The notes under the pieces were generated by a model, which was not told the origin of the DNA, did no database searches, and saw only the letters and a list, made by a program, of their open reading frames with translations. The position numbers and the translations under genes were made by a program. A stretch of DNA of 64,000 nucleotides, taken from contig CAWKOS010000001.1 in NCBI GenBank assembly GCA_963851295.1, forward strand, positions 1 to 64,000, read 5' to 3'. Below, one piece after another: positions 43,262 through 52,610 of this stretch (its first letter is position 1; every line of letters begins with the position of its first letter). Source of the stretch: JAOPZW01 sp963851295. GTDB taxonomy: Bacteria > Actinomycetota > Thermoleophilia > Solirubrobacterales > Solirubrobacteraceae.

Positions 43262-44170
43262 TCAGGCCGCTGACACGAGCGTGGGCCGACTGACGGCCAG
43301 GGAGCGCACGAGCCCTGCCTCCGCGATCCCGATGAGGGCGCTGAGCGCAGGCGCGGCAGTCTCGTCGCGCCTGGCGAGCGCGAAGGAGATGGCGCGTGTG
43401 GGCTCGAGCGTCCGGACAATCTCGTCGCCGCTGGCCGCCGACGCCGTGCTGAGCGCCACGGCCGAGCCGTCGGCGACGGCGGCGTGCAGCGCCGGCCCGG
43501 GACCGACGCGGTCGAGCACCGGGGTCACCCCGAGCTCGGTCAGCGTCCGGGCGACGGCACGGTCGTAGCCGGCACCGTCGCGATGACCGGTGACGACGAC
43601 CCGCACGCCGTGGAGGTCGTGCGCGGCGATCGGGCCCGGGGCGGCGAGCAGGTGCCCCGGCCCTACGAGCACAACCCACGGCTCGGACGCCAGCGGCACC
43701 GAGAGCAGCTCGGCCGAGGCGAAGGACGATGGGGCGATCATGGCGTCCAGGCGCCCGTCGCGCAGGTCGCGCAGGACTGTCCCCGCGTACGACTCGAGGA
43801 CGGTGACGTCGACCTCGGGGCGGTCGCGGGAGAAGGCCGCCAGCAGCGCGGGCACCACGGCTGCGGGCGTCTCCGCGGCGAGCCCCAGCCGAACCGTCCC
43901 GATCGTGCCCGCCTCGAGGCTGCGGCCGGTCGACAGGGCACGATCGGCGGCCGCGAGCGTCTCTCGCGCGCGCGAGAGGAAGAGCTCCCCGGCGGCGGTG
44001 AGGTCGACCCCTCGGGTGTGGCGCTCGAAGAGCCGGATGCCGAGCTCTGACTCCAAGCGCCGGATCTGGGTCGACAGGCCGGGTTGCGCGATCCACAGCC
44101 GCTCGGCGGCCCGCGTGATCGAGCGCTCCTCGGCGGTCGCCACGAAGTACCGCAGGTGACGCAGCTCCAT
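43262..44170 (-). CDS. LysR-family transcriptional regulator
   Basis: A 302-residue LysR regulator. The wHTH is canonical: LRHLRYFVATAEERSITRAA, ERLWIAQPGLSTQIRRLESE, LGIRLFERHTRGVDLTAAG. The periplasmic-binding-like effector domain spans about residues 90-295. The effector is unknown. LysR proteins usually control a divergent gene; here the divergent neighbour is the PucR-type regulator at 44339. Downstream on its own strand is the small sigma factor, so it may set sigma levels (inference). Confidence 0.92.
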   Translation of the reverse strand: MELRHLRYFVATAEERSITRAAERLWIAQPGLSTQIRRLESELGIRLFERHTRGVDLTAAGELFLSRARETLAAADRALSTGRSLEAGTIGTVRLGLAAETPAAVVPALLAAFSRDRPEVDVTVLESYAGTVLRDLRDGRLDAMIAPSSFASAELLSVPLASEPWVVLVGPGHLLAAPGPIAAHDLHGVRVVVTGHRDGAGYDRAVARTLTELGVTPVLDRVGPGPALHAAVADGSAVALSTASAASGDEIVRTLEPTRAISFALARRDETAAPALSALIGIAEAGLVRSLAVSRPTLVSAA

Positions 44171-44338
44171 GGCGATCAGGCCCCCTCGTTGAGCGCCGGG
44201 TGGGGCACAGGCGCTGGAGCGGTCAGCATGGCCGTCACGCTACGGACGACCCGAGGATGGTTCGATGGCGCCGACCATCAGCGCACCGTCGCCGCATTGT
44301 CCCTGTTCGACAACGCGGCCGAGGGATAGTGTCGCGCC

Positions 44339-45562
44339 ATGGCGACCGACGGGCAGGTCGAGGGCGCCAGGTTCCAGACGCTCTTCGCTCGCGTGGCATC
44401 TGATCCCATCTGGATCGAGCGGGTCTCCGAGGAGATCACGGAGGCGATCCACCGCGAGCTGGCCGACGTCGCCGACGACGACGAGCTGCGGGCCGGCACG
44501 CTCGCCAGCACCCGCAGCGTGCTGACGCTGATGGCGGACATGGTCCGTCTCGGGCGGCCGCCGTCCGAGGGCGTGCCGCCGCCCGACGCGACCGCGTACG
44601 CGAGGGAGTTCGTCCATCGCGGACTGACGGTCGATGCCCTGCTGCGCGCCTACCACGCCGGCCATGCGACCTTCTTCGAGAACTGGGTGGCGGGCGTCCA
44701 CGACGAGGTCGACGACCCGCAGTGGCTGGCCCGTGCGGTCGAGCTGGGCGCGAACTGGACCTTCGAGTACGTGCAGGCGCTCAACCGCGGGCTCGTCGGC
44801 GACTACACCGACGAGCGCGAGCGCTGGGTGCGCAGCGCTGAGGCGCTGCGCGCGGACACGGTCCGCGCCCTGCTGGACGGCGAGCCCATCGATCGCCGTC
44901 TCGCGGCCCAGCGGCTGCGCTACGAGCTCGACCGCCACCACGTCGCCCACGTCGTCTGGACCGATGATGACGAGGGCGGCGACTACGCGGCCTTGGAGGG
45001 CGTCGCCCACGACCTCGCCGCGGGGGCCGGAGCGGGCCGCCCCCTCGTCGTGTCGCTGGGACGACAGCTCGTCGCTGCCTGGGCCGGCGCCCCCGAGCCG
45101 TTCGACCTGGTGGTCGCCGGGGTCGCGGGCGCCCCGCGCGTCGCTCTCGGCTCCGCCGCCCCCGGCGTGGAGGGCTTTCGCGCCAGCCATCGCGAGGCCA
45201 TGCAGGCGCGGCGGGTCGCCCGGCTGGGCGGCCGCCGTGGCGGGAGCGTCACACGCTACGTCGACGTCGCGCTCGCCGCGCTCGCGAGCGTCGACCTCGA
45301 CCTCGCCCGGGAGTTCGTCGCGCGGGAGCTCGGTCCCCTCGCCGCACACGACGACGACACAGCGCGGCTGGCCGCCACCGTGCGCGTCTACCTGGAGGAG
45401 CACGCGAGCCCGCGGCGCACCGCGCAGCGGCTGGGCGTCCATGAGAACACGGTCAAGAACCGGGTACGGGCGGTACGCGATCTGCTCGGCCGTCCGCCGG
45501 AGGAGCGCGTCGCGGAGCTGCTCGTCGCGCTCCGGCTGGCGCGGCTGACCGACCGCGGGTAG
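44339..45562 (+). CDS. PucR/CdaR-type HTH regulator
   Basis: A 407-residue regulator of the PucR/CdaR kind. The N-terminal two-thirds has a helical sensor (LMADMVRLGRPPSEGVPPPD, VDALLRAYHAGHATFFENWV) and a GGDEF-like CdaR middle region. The C terminus is the HTH_30 domain: ATVRVYLEEHASPRRTAQRL, GVHENTVKNRVRAVRDLLGR. Such proteins control purine, sugar-acid and other catabolism; no target enzyme is nearby. The ATG at 44339 is chosen. The 168 nt to the divergent LysR gene contain no other gene. Confidence 0.9.
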   Translation: MATDGQVEGARFQTLFARVASDPIWIERVSEEITEAIHRELADVADDDELRAGTLASTRSVLTLMADMVRLGRPPSEGVPPPDATAYAREFVHRGLTVDALLRAYHAGHATFFENWVAGVHDEVDDPQWLARAVELGANWTFEYVQALNRGLVGDYTDERERWVRSAEALRADTVRALLDGEPIDRRLAAQRLRYELDRHHVAHVVWTDDDEGGDYAALEGVAHDLAAGAGAGRPLVVSLGRQLVAAWAGAPEPFDLVVAGVAGAPRVALGSAAPGVEGFRASHREAMQARRVARLGGRRGGSVTRYVDVALAALASVDLDLAREFVARELGPLAAHDDDTARLAATVRVYLEEHASPRRTAQRLGVHENTVKNRVRAVRDLLGRPPEERVAELLVALRLARLTDRG

Positions 45563-45651
45563 CTCGTCGCGCGCCCCAGACCGATCGGTGATGGCGGCCG
45601 CGTGCGAAACGTCTGACGGCTCGCCCTGGGTGGGCCATACGTCGGCTCAAC

Positions 45652-46149
45652 GTGACCGACATGCCGCATCTGTCGCACCGTCGCCTGCACGCGATCAGGC
45701 GGTTCGCGCTCCCCCCGCCGAAGCTCCCCCCGCCGATCAACCCCGCACTGCTCAAGCACGCCCAGCACGAGGCCGAGGACGCCCAGGCCCGGGTGGCGGA
45801 CGCGATCACGCGCTTCGCGGGCTCGATGACGTTCGTCTACCTGCACGTCCTCTGGTTCGGCTGCTGGATCGGATTCGGCGTCGAGGACTACCCCTACGGC
45901 CTGCTCACGATGATCGTCTCGCTCGAGGCGATCTTCCTGTCGACCTTCGTGATGATCAGCCAGAACCGGGCCGCCGCCAAGCAGCAGGTCATCGCCGACC
46001 AGCAGTGGCGCACGGTGCAGGAGGAGGATCACCAGAACGTCGAGCTGCTCGACCTCTCCCAGCAGATCCTCACGCTGACCCGGGAGGTCCATGAGGCTCA
46101 GCGCGACGGCCGGCTGGCCCCGCCCCCTTCCAACACACCCACCACCTGA
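45652..46149 (+). CDS. DUF1003 membrane protein
   Basis: A 165-residue DUF1003 protein. Two membrane helices are visible (FAGSMTFVYLHVLWFGCWIG and LLTMIVSLEAIFLSTFVMIS), followed by the family's charged segment QNRAAAKQQVIADQQW and a C-terminal coiled region ending DLSQQILTLTREVHEAQR. A Pro-rich N terminus (PPPKLPPPINP) precedes. Function unknown. The GTG start at 45652 was chosen; an ATG three codons later is also possible. The next gene begins 11 nt after the stop, so the two membrane proteins are likely co-expressed. Confidence 0.87.
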   Translation: MTDMPHLSHRRLHAIRRFALPPPKLPPPINPALLKHAQHEAEDAQARVADAITRFAGSMTFVYLHVLWFGCWIGFGVEDYPYGLLTMIVSLEAIFLSTFVMISQNRAAAKQQVIADQQWRTVQEEDHQNVELLDLSQQILTLTREVHEAQRDGRLAPPPSNTPTT

Positions 46150-46160
46150 CGAGGTTCACC

Positions 46161-46826
46161 GTGACTGACTCCGGACTCATGCCCGACCCCGACAGCATCA
46201 GCCCCGACAAGGTCGTCGTCGTCGCCTTCGCGGACGACGACAAGGCCTACGAGGCGCTGGCAACCCTCAAGCAGCTCGCCGGCGACGGACGGATCGAGGT
46301 GGCCGAGGCCGCCCTCGTCACCCGCGACGACGACGGCCACGTCCGCGTCAAGGACGACTTCGGCCAGGACGGCCTCGTCGGAACCGCCAGCGGAGGCCTG
46401 ATCGGCCTCGTGATCGGCATTCTCGGCGGCCCGCTGGGCATCCTCATCGGCGGTGCGACCGGCGTGCTGCTCGGCTCGCTCTACGACGTCACCGACGCCG
46501 ACGACACCGAGTCGGCCCTCGGCCAGGTCTCCAAGACCGTGCAGGTCGGGCACAACTCCGTGCTCGCCCAGGTCGTCGAGAGCGACCCCGCCGTGCTCGA
46601 CACGGCGATGGCGAACCTCACGGGCACCGTCGTCCGCCGCCCCGTCTACGAGATCGAGGACGAGATCGCCCGGGCGCAGGAGGCCCAGCGCGAGGCCAAG
46701 CAGCACGCGCGCGCCACGCTGCGCGAGCAGCGCGAGGACAAGACGCGGGCGCAGGCCCACGCGAAGGTGCAGGAGCTGAAGTCCAAGCTCCACCGGGAGC
46801 GCAAGCCCGCGACGACAGGCTCGTAG
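46161..46826 (+). CDS. DUF1269-type protein with Gly-rich membrane hairpin and coiled tail
   Basis: A 221-residue protein: an N-terminal alpha/beta part (VVVVAFADDDKAYEALATLK), a Gly-rich hydrophobic hairpin at about 73-110 (GGLIGLVIGILGGPLGILIG), a second alpha/beta part, then a charged coiled tail (AQEAQREAKQHARATLREQR, ELKSKLHRERKPATT). This matches the DUF1269/YtxH-like group of actinobacterial membrane-associated proteins; function unknown. The start is GTG 46161. A second, truncated copy of the tail lies at 25341-25516 in this window. Confidence 0.8.
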   Translation: MTDSGLMPDPDSISPDKVVVVAFADDDKAYEALATLKQLAGDGRIEVAEAALVTRDDDGHVRVKDDFGQDGLVGTASGGLIGLVIGILGGPLGILIGGATGVLLGSLYDVTDADDTESALGQVSKTVQVGHNSVLAQVVESDPAVLDTAMANLTGTVVRRPVYEIEDEIARAQEAQREAKQHARATLREQREDKTRAQAHAKVQELKSKLHRERKPATTGS

Positions 46827-46949
46827 CACGCTGCGCCCCGAACTCCGGCCCGGCGGCCCTCGGCGCCGGGCCGGTCGTCGCGCGTGACTGGCCTCAGACG
46901 GCCCCGCCGTCACGCGGATTTGACGCCTGGTCGGCTACGGTCGCGGCCC

Positions 46950-48236
46950 ATGGGCCGCTGGTCGCGCCCGCGCGCGCACCTCCCACGCTGGAGCAGGCCG
47001 AGCATCCGCTGGCGACTGACGGCCTGGTACGCCGCCATCTTCCTCGTCCTGGGCATGACCCTGCTCGCGGTCAGCTACGCGGTCGTGAGCCGGACGCTGG
47101 GCCCCGACGCCAGCCACACGCCGATCGTCTACCGCATCACGGGTGCTCCAGCCACCGAGACGCGGACCGGCGGCGACGACGCCACCTTCACGCTGCGCGC
47201 CGGCACCGGCGACCACGCGGTCCTCGCGGCGCAGCGCGCCTTCGAGGCCGCCGAGCGCGAGCGCGCCCGCCGCGGCCTGAATCGTGTGCTCACGGACTTC
47301 CTGCTCGCGCTCGCCGCCCTGACCGTGGCCTCGCTGGGGGCGGGCTGGGTGGTGGCCGGCCGGGTCCTCGCGCCGATCGAGCGGATCACCGGGACCGCGC
47401 GCCGCGTCTCGCGCGAGCGCCTGCACGAGCGGATCGCCCTGGTCGGGCCGCCCGACGAGCTCAAGGAGCTGGCGGACACCTTCGACGACATGCTCGAGCG
47501 CCTGGATGCGGCCTTCGACAGCCAGCGGCGCTTCGTCGCCAACGCGTCGCACGAGCTGCAGACGCCGCTGGCCGTGATCCGCGCCGAGCTCGACGAGGCG
47601 CTCGACGACCCCGCCTCCTCGCCGGACGTGCGCGGGCTCGCGCGCGAGCTGCGGGTGCCGGCGGACCGCAGCACGCAGCTCATCGCGAGCCTCCTGACGC
47701 TGGCCCAGAGCGAGACCCCGCTGCACAACCCGACGCCGGTGGACGTGGGCGCCGTCGCGAGCATGGCGGCCGAGAGCCTGCGCGAACGGGCCGCGCAGGC
47801 GAGCATCGCCCTGCACGTGGACGCGGCGCCGGCCGTCGTCCACGGCGATCACGTCCTGCTCGAGCAGATGCTGCGCAACCTGCTCGAGAACGCCCTGCGC
47901 TACAACCGCGCGCGCGGCGGCTGGGTGGAGGTCGTCGTCCTCGACGAGCGCGGCCTCGTGCGGATCGTGGTCGCCAACAGCGGTCCCGTCGTCGCGGCCG
48001 ATCGCGTCGAGGAGCTCTGGCAGCCGTTCCGGCGCCTCGAGCGCTCGCGCTCGCGCGCCAACGGCGGCTTCGGCCTCGGCCTCTCCATCGTGCGCGCCGT
48101 GGCCGACGCGCACGATGGATACGTGACGGCGAGACCGCGGGCCGAGGGCGGGCTCGTCGTCGAGGTCAGGCTCCCCGCCGGCTTCACGGGGCCTGGGTCG
48201 AGCCGCCGAGATCGAGCAGCGACCGGCACTTGCTGA
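46950..48236 (+). CDS. Sensor histidine kinase (OmpR-type partner)
   Basis: A 428-residue membrane sensor kinase. There is one helix near the N terminus (about 26-48), a short extracytoplasmic domain, a second helix (about 112-135), a HAMP linker, then HisKA with His in FVANASHELQTPLAVIRAEL. The HATPase domain has LLENALRYN, the G1 region and GGFGLGLSIVRAVADAH. The protein runs on about 18 residues past the usual end, overlapping the convergent lipoprotein gene by 53 nt. Its likely partner is the OmpR-type regulator at 48849, coded on the other strand. Together they may control the MacAB-type exporter at 49617. Confidence 0.92.
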   Translation: MGRWSRPRAHLPRWSRPSIRWRLTAWYAAIFLVLGMTLLAVSYAVVSRTLGPDASHTPIVYRITGAPATETRTGGDDATFTLRAGTGDHAVLAAQRAFEAAERERARRGLNRVLTDFLLALAALTVASLGAGWVVAGRVLAPIERITGTARRVSRERLHERIALVGPPDELKELADTFDDMLERLDAAFDSQRRFVANASHELQTPLAVIRAELDEALDDPASSPDVRGLARELRVPADRSTQLIASLLTLAQSETPLHNPTPVDVGAVASMAAESLRERAAQASIALHVDAAPAVVHGDHVLLEQMLRNLLENALRYNRARGGWVEVVVLDERGLVRIVVANSGPVVAADRVEELWQPFRRLERSRSRANGGFGLGLSIVRAVADAHDGYVTARPRAEGGLVVEVRLPAGFTGPGSSRRDRAATGTC

Positions 48237-48771
48237 CGGCCTTCTTGCGCGTCGGGTCGTTGGGGTCGAAGCCCGGTCCCGGATCGATGAGCACCTGGCC
48301 GCCCTGCATCTTGGGGTCCGGGAACGTCTTGACGCCGTTGCGGCGCATGCAGCGCGCGAACTTCACCGCCTGGTCGAGCTGCTTCTGGATCTGGCCCTGG
48401 CTCGGCGCTCCGCCCGCGGCAGGGCCGTCGCTCGGGCCCCCGGCGAAGCCGCCCTTGACGAACTTCTGGCACGCCTTCTGCGCCGCCTGAAGAGCCGCCT
48501 GGTCGCCCCCCGCGGGGGCGTCGAACACGAGCTGGCCGTTCGCGTCGCGCTGGGGGTCGGGGAAGTCGATCCCGTGCTCGCGCATGCAGCGCGCGAAGCG
48601 CAGCAGCCCGCGGTCCTGGTCGCTCACCTTGGCCTGCGTGCTCGCGCCGCCCGTGGCGCCCGAGTCCTTGGCTGCGCTGCCGCACCCGGCCGCCACGGCG
48701 GCGCACGCCGCGATGAGCAACGCCGTCGCGAGCGCCCGCGAGCCGCCCGACCTCGATCCCCGCCACGTCAT
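48184..48771 (-). CDS. Lipoprotein with duplicated Cys-containing FARCMR motif
   Basis: A 195-residue predicted lipoprotein. The signal peptide ALATALLIAACAAVAAGCGS has a lipobox with Cys at about residue 30. The mature part contains the same motif twice: RFARCMREHGIDFPDP and KFARCMRRNGVKTFPDP, each followed by a region with another Cys (KACQKF, SKCRSLL). Such paired Cys could make two disulfides in two similar small domains. No named family; similar proteins appear next to efflux systems of actinobacteria (recollection, not checked). It follows the response regulator on the same strand and its 3' end overlaps the kinase gene. Confidence 0.82.
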   Translation of the reverse strand: MTWRGSRSGGSRALATALLIAACAAVAAGCGSAAKDSGATGGASTQAKVSDQDRGLLRFARCMREHGIDFPDPQRDANGQLVFDAPAGGDQAALQAAQKACQKFVKGGFAGGPSDGPAAGGAPSQGQIQKQLDQAVKFARCMRRNGVKTFPDPKMQGGQVLIDPGPGFDPNDPTRKKAVSKCRSLLDLGGSTQAP

Positions 48772-48848
48772 CGAGTCCCGTCCTTTTGTCGTCGGATGCA
48801 CCGCAGCGACGGTAGGGAGCGAGCTGTGAGCTGACGGTGAGCGCCCGG

Positions 48849-49505
48849 CTAGCGGATGACGTAGCCGGCGCCCGGGACCGTCGCGACGATCGGCGGGTCG
48901 CCGAGCTTGCGCCGCAGGGTCATGACGGTCTGCCGGACGATGGTCGTGAAGGGGTCGACGTTCTCGTCCCAGACCTTGTGCAGCAGCTCCTCGGAGCTCA
49001 GCACGCGACCGTCGGCGAGCAGCAGCGCCCGCAGCACGCCGAACTCCTTCGGGCGCAGGGCGAGCTCGCGGTCGCCGCGCCGCGCGACGTGCCGCGCCTG
49101 GTCGACGGTGACGTCGCCCCACACGAGGACCGGGGCCGCGCCGACCGAGGGTCGCCGCACCAGGGCGCGCAGCCGGGCGACGAGCTCGGCGAGCGCGAAC
49201 GGCTTTCCGAGGTAGTCGTCGGCTCCGAGCTCGAGGCCGACGATGCGCTCGGCCACGGCGCTGGACGCGGTCAGCATGATCACGCGCGGTCGCTGCTCGC
49301 GCTGCGCCAGGCGCGCGCAGACGACGTCGCCATGGACCTCGGGGAGATCGCGATCCAGGACGACCGCGTCGTAGACGGCGACGTGCAGCTTCGCCAGCGC
49401 CATGGCCCCGTCGCCGGCGACGTCGACGGCCATCCCCTCGCGGCGCAGCCGCTGGGCGATCAGCTCGGCCAGTCGTGGCTCGTCTTCGACGATCAGGATG
49501 CGCAC
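48849..49505 (-). CDS. OmpR/PhoB-family response regulator
   Basis: A 218-residue response regulator. The receiver domain (about 1-115) has MRILIVEDEPRLAELIAQRL, the phospho-acceptor Asp in YDAVVLDRDLPEVHG, the Thr in VIMLTASS and the Lys in DDYLGKPF. The C-terminal wHTH ends RVLSSEELLHKVWDENVD and TVMTLRRKLGDPPIVATVPG. The start is a GTG at 49505. It is divergent from the exporter operon beginning at 49617; the 111-nt gap would hold its binding sites. Partner kinase: 46950. Confidence 0.93.
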   Translation of the reverse strand: MRILIVEDEPRLAELIAQRLRREGMAVDVAGDGAMALAKLHVAVYDAVVLDRDLPEVHGDVVCARLAQREQRPRVIMLTASSAVAERIVGLELGADDYLGKPFALAELVARLRALVRRPSVGAAPVLVWGDVTVDQARHVARRGDRELALRPKEFGVLRALLLADGRVLSSEELLHKVWDENVDPFTTIVRQTVMTLRRKLGDPPIVATVPGAGYVIR

Positions 49506-49616
49506 GGACCCGCGCGCAGGATAGGCACGGCAATGTGAGATTCGCGTGAGAAAAGGGGGCCGGACGGCGGCGCGCTCACAGCCGTCTGACGGCGGGCGCC
49601 CTACGTTCGGCGCGTC

Positions 49617-50741
49617 ATGTCAGATCACGCACAGGAGCCGGGGATGCCGGTCTCCCTCGATCGCAGGCGCCGGGCCCGTCGCGTGCTGCTGGCCGCGGCC
49701 GGCGCCGTCCTCGTCCTGGCCGCCGCGGGCTGGGTGCTCTCGCGCGACGACGGCGGGCGCACGCCGCGGGCGGCGACGTCGGCCGGGCTCGTCCCGGTGA
49801 GCGTCGAGCGCCGCGACCTGCTCAGCAGCCAGTCCGTGCCGGGCAAGCTGGGCTACGCCGACCCGCGGACGATGGCCTCGCCGCTCGCCGGCGTCGTCAC
49901 CGCGCTGCCGTCGGAGGGAGCCGTCGTCGCCGCCGGGCGCGTGCTGCTGCGCGTCGACGGCCAGCCGGTCGTCCTCCTCAGCGGCGGCGTCCCGATGTAC
50001 AGGACGCTGAGCGTCGGGAGCAGGGGCCCCGACGTCCTCGAGCTCGAGCGCAACCTGCATCGGCTTCGCTACGACGCCGAGCGCCCGCTCACGGTCGACG
50101 ATCGCTACACCGGCGCCACCGCGCAGGCGGTGCGGCGCCTGCAGCGCCATCTCGGCGTCACGCAGACGGGTGTCCTCGGCCCGTCGGAGGCCGTGTTCGC
50201 CGCGGGACCGCGGCGCGTCGGGACGATCAGGGTGTCGCTCGGCGCGCGCGTCGCCCCGGGAACGCCGCTGATGCAGACGACCTCGGTCCGCCGCCTCGTG
50301 AGCCTGACGATCGACGCCGCCGATCGCGCGACGGTGCACCGCGGCCAACGGGTGACGGTCACGCTGCCCAGCGGGGCGCCGCGCGGCGGACGGATCGCAA
50401 CCGTCGGACGCGTCGCGCGCGAGCAGGCGCAGGGACAGTCGACGCGCACCGTCGTCGACGTCACCGTGCGCCTGGCCTCCCGCCACGGGCTGGCGGGTCT
50501 CGACGAGGCGCCGGTCAGTGTCGCGCTGACGAGCACGGCCGCCCGCGACGTGCTCGTCGTCCCCGTCACCGCGCTCCGGGCGCGCCCGGGACGCGGCTAC
50601 GCGGTCCTCGTGCCCGGCGGCGGGGCGAGGACCCGACTGGTCTCCGTCGTCCCCGGGCGCTTCGCGGGCGGCTACGTCGCGATCAGCGGCCCGGGGCTGC
50701 GCGCCGGGATGAAGGTGCTCGTTCCCAGTGACACGATCTGA
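49617..50741 (+). CDS. MacA-like efflux periplasmic adaptor with peptidoglycan-binding domain
   Basis: A 374-residue membrane-fusion/adaptor protein. One N-terminal helix (about 22-42) anchors it. A first lipoyl-like strand region (VVTALPSEGAVVAAGRVLLR) follows, then a peptidoglycan-binding-1 domain (SVGSRGPDVLELERNLHRLR, TAQAVRRLQRHLGV), then the beta-barrel part (VHRGQRVTVTLPSGAPRGGR) and a membrane-proximal domain. A PG-binding insert in an adaptor is typical of Gram-positive exporters of this kind. The ATPase gene starts within its 3' end (14-nt overlap). Confidence 0.87.
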   Translation: MSDHAQEPGMPVSLDRRRRARRVLLAAAGAVLVLAAAGWVLSRDDGGRTPRAATSAGLVPVSVERRDLLSSQSVPGKLGYADPRTMASPLAGVVTALPSEGAVVAAGRVLLRVDGQPVVLLSGGVPMYRTLSVGSRGPDVLELERNLHRLRYDAERPLTVDDRYTGATAQAVRRLQRHLGVTQTGVLGPSEAVFAAGPRRVGTIRVSLGARVAPGTPLMQTTSVRRLVSLTIDAADRATVHRGQRVTVTLPSGAPRGGRIATVGRVAREQAQGQSTRTVVDVTVRLASRHGLAGLDEAPVSVALTSTAARDVLVVPVTALRARPGRGYAVLVPGGGARTRLVSVVPGRFAGGYVAISGPGLRAGMKVLVPSDTI

Positions 50742-51417
50742 CGCGGTCCTCTCGCTGCGCGGCGTGGGCAAGTCCTACGGCGCGGTGCATGCCCTGCGCG
50801 GCGTCGACCTCGACATCCACGCCGGCGAGCTGCTGGCCATCGTCGGGCCCTCGGGGTCCGGGAAGACGACCCTGCTGCAGATCATGGGCACGCTCGACCG
50901 ACCGACCGCGGGCGCGGTCCATCTCGAGGGAAACGACGTCGAGCGCCTGACGGACTCGGCCCTCGCCGGGTTGCGCTCCGCCACGATCGGCTTCGTCTTC
51001 CAGCAGTTCTTCCTGCTCGCCGGGCAGTCGGCGCTCGACAACGTCGCCGACGGCCTGCTCTACCGGGCGGTCGGCCTGTCGCGCCGGCGGGCGCTGGCCG
51101 CCGCCGCGCTGCGGCGGGTCGGGCTTGGTCACCGTCTCGGGCACGTCCCGAGCGCGTTGTCGGGGGGCGAGCGTCAGCGCGTCGCGATCGCGCGCGCGGT
51201 GATCGGCGAGCCCGCGCTGATCCTCGCCGACGAGCCCACCGGCAACCTCGACACGGCCACCAGCCACGAGATCCTCGAGCTCCTGCGCCAGCTCAACGCC
51301 CAGGGCGCGACGATCGCGATCATCACCCACGACCGCGAGGTCGCCGACGAGCTCCCGCGGCGCGTGCACATCCGCGACGGCGCGATCGAGGCCGACGAGC
51401 GCGAGGGCACGCGGTGA
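50728..51417 (+). CDS. MacB/LolD-type ABC ATP-binding protein
   Basis: A 229-residue ABC ATPase of the MacB/FtsE/LolD group. Walker A GPSGSGKTTL is at about residues 43-52, the IGFVFQQFFLLAGQSALDNV segment carries the Q-loop, the signature reads ALSGGERQRVAIARAV and Walker B ALILADEPTGNLD, followed by the H-loop ITHDREV. The GTG start lies inside the adaptor gene and its stop overlaps the permease start by 4 nt, so all three are translationally coupled. Confidence 0.94.
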   Translation: MTRSDAVLSLRGVGKSYGAVHALRGVDLDIHAGELLAIVGPSGSGKTTLLQIMGTLDRPTAGAVHLEGNDVERLTDSALAGLRSATIGFVFQQFFLLAGQSALDNVADGLLYRAVGLSRRRALAAAALRRVGLGHRLGHVPSALSGGERQRVAIARAVIGEPALILADEPTGNLDTATSHEILELLRQLNAQGATIAIITHDREVADELPRRVHIRDGAIEADEREGTR

Positions 51418-52610
51418 CCGCAACCGCCCCCGCGCGCAGCCGCCTGCTCGCCACCGACGTCGTGCGCCTCGGGACGATCGGCCTGCGCACCCGCCCGCTG
51501 CGCGCCGCGCTCTCGGCCGTCGGCATCGCGATCGGCATCGCCTCGATGGTCGCGGTGCTCGGCATCTCGCAGTCCAGTCGCGCCGACCTCATCGCCCAGC
51601 TCGACCGGCTCGGCACCAACCTGCTGACCGTCCAGCCGGGGCAGTCCACGCTGGGGCGCAGCGCCGTCCTCCCGCGCCACTCGCGGCCCAGCATCGCGAC
51701 GGTCGACGGGGTCCTGCACGCCGCCCAGACCGTCGAGCTCGGCGACCTCGCGGTGCGCACCTCCTCGTACATCGCGCCCGAGGACACCAACGGCATCGGC
51801 GTGCTGGCGGCCGACCCCGCGCTCGCGGCGACCGTCGGCGGCGAGCTGGCGGCCGGGCGCTTCCTCGATGCCGCCACGAGCCGCTACCCGACGATCGTGC
51901 TCGGCGCCGTGGCCGCCCGCCGGCTCGGGATCTCGCGGCCCGACGTCCAGGTCCTGGTCGGCGACCGCGCCTTCCGCGTCATCGGCATCCTGCGACCGGT
52001 CGAGCTGACGCCCGAGCTCGACGCGGCGGCGCTCATCGGCCTGCCCGTCGCCCGCGACGAGCTGCACGTCAAGGTCAACCCCTCGAGGATCTACCTGCGC
52101 GCCGACACCGACCGGGTCGGGGCGGTTCGCGGCCTCCTGGCCCGCACGGCCGACCCCGCGCATCCCGAAGAGGTCAGCGTCAGCCGCCCGTCCGACGTCC
52201 TCGCAGCGCGCGCGGCGGCCAAGACCGCCTTCACGGCGCTGCTCGTCGGGCTTGGCGCCGTCGCCCTGCTGGTCGGGGGGATCGGCATCGCCAACGTCAT
52301 GGTCATCTCCGTGCTGGAGCGCCGCTCGGAGGTGGGGCTGCGCCGGGCGCTCGGCGCCACGCGCCGCCACGTCGCGGCCCAGTTCCTCTCCGAGTCCCTG
52401 CTGCTCTCCGCGCTGGGCGGCCTGGCAGGCGTCGTGCTCGGAGCGCTCCTCACCACCACCTACGCCGCCAACCGCGGCTGGCCGGCCGCGCTTCCCGCGT
52501 CGATCCCCCTCGCCGGGATCCTCGCGGCGATGTCGATCGGCGGCGTCGCCGGCCTCTACCCCGCCTTCCGCGCCGCGCGCCTGCCACCGACCGAGGCGCT
52601 GCGGGCCTAG
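51414..52610 (+). CDS. MacB-type ABC permease (FtsX-like)
   Basis: A 398-residue permease with the MacB layout: a first helix (about 30-50), a large extracytoplasmic MacB_PCD domain (about 55-270), then three helices (about 275-300, 330-355, 360-385) of the FtsX domain. The GGIGIANVMVISVLERRSEV stretch and GLRRALGATRRHVAAQFLSE are the FtsX hallmarks. It starts with GTG 51414. With the adaptor and ATPase it makes a tripartite-like exporter of antibiotics, peptides or lipids. Its TAG stop is part of the CTAG that begins the dispersed element. Confidence 0.92.
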   Translation: MTATAPARSRLLATDVVRLGTIGLRTRPLRAALSAVGIAIGIASMVAVLGISQSSRADLIAQLDRLGTNLLTVQPGQSTLGRSAVLPRHSRPSIATVDGVLHAAQTVELGDLAVRTSSYIAPEDTNGIGVLAADPALAATVGGELAAGRFLDAATSRYPTIVLGAVAARRLGISRPDVQVLVGDRAFRVIGILRPVELTPELDAAALIGLPVARDELHVKVNPSRIYLRADTDRVGAVRGLLARTADPAHPEEVSVSRPSDVLAARAAAKTAFTALLVGLGAVALLVGGIGIANVMVISVLERRSEVGLRRALGATRRHVAAQFLSESLLLSALGGLAGVVLGALLTTTYAANRGWPAALPASIPLAGILAAMSIGGVAGLYPAFRAARLPPTEALRA

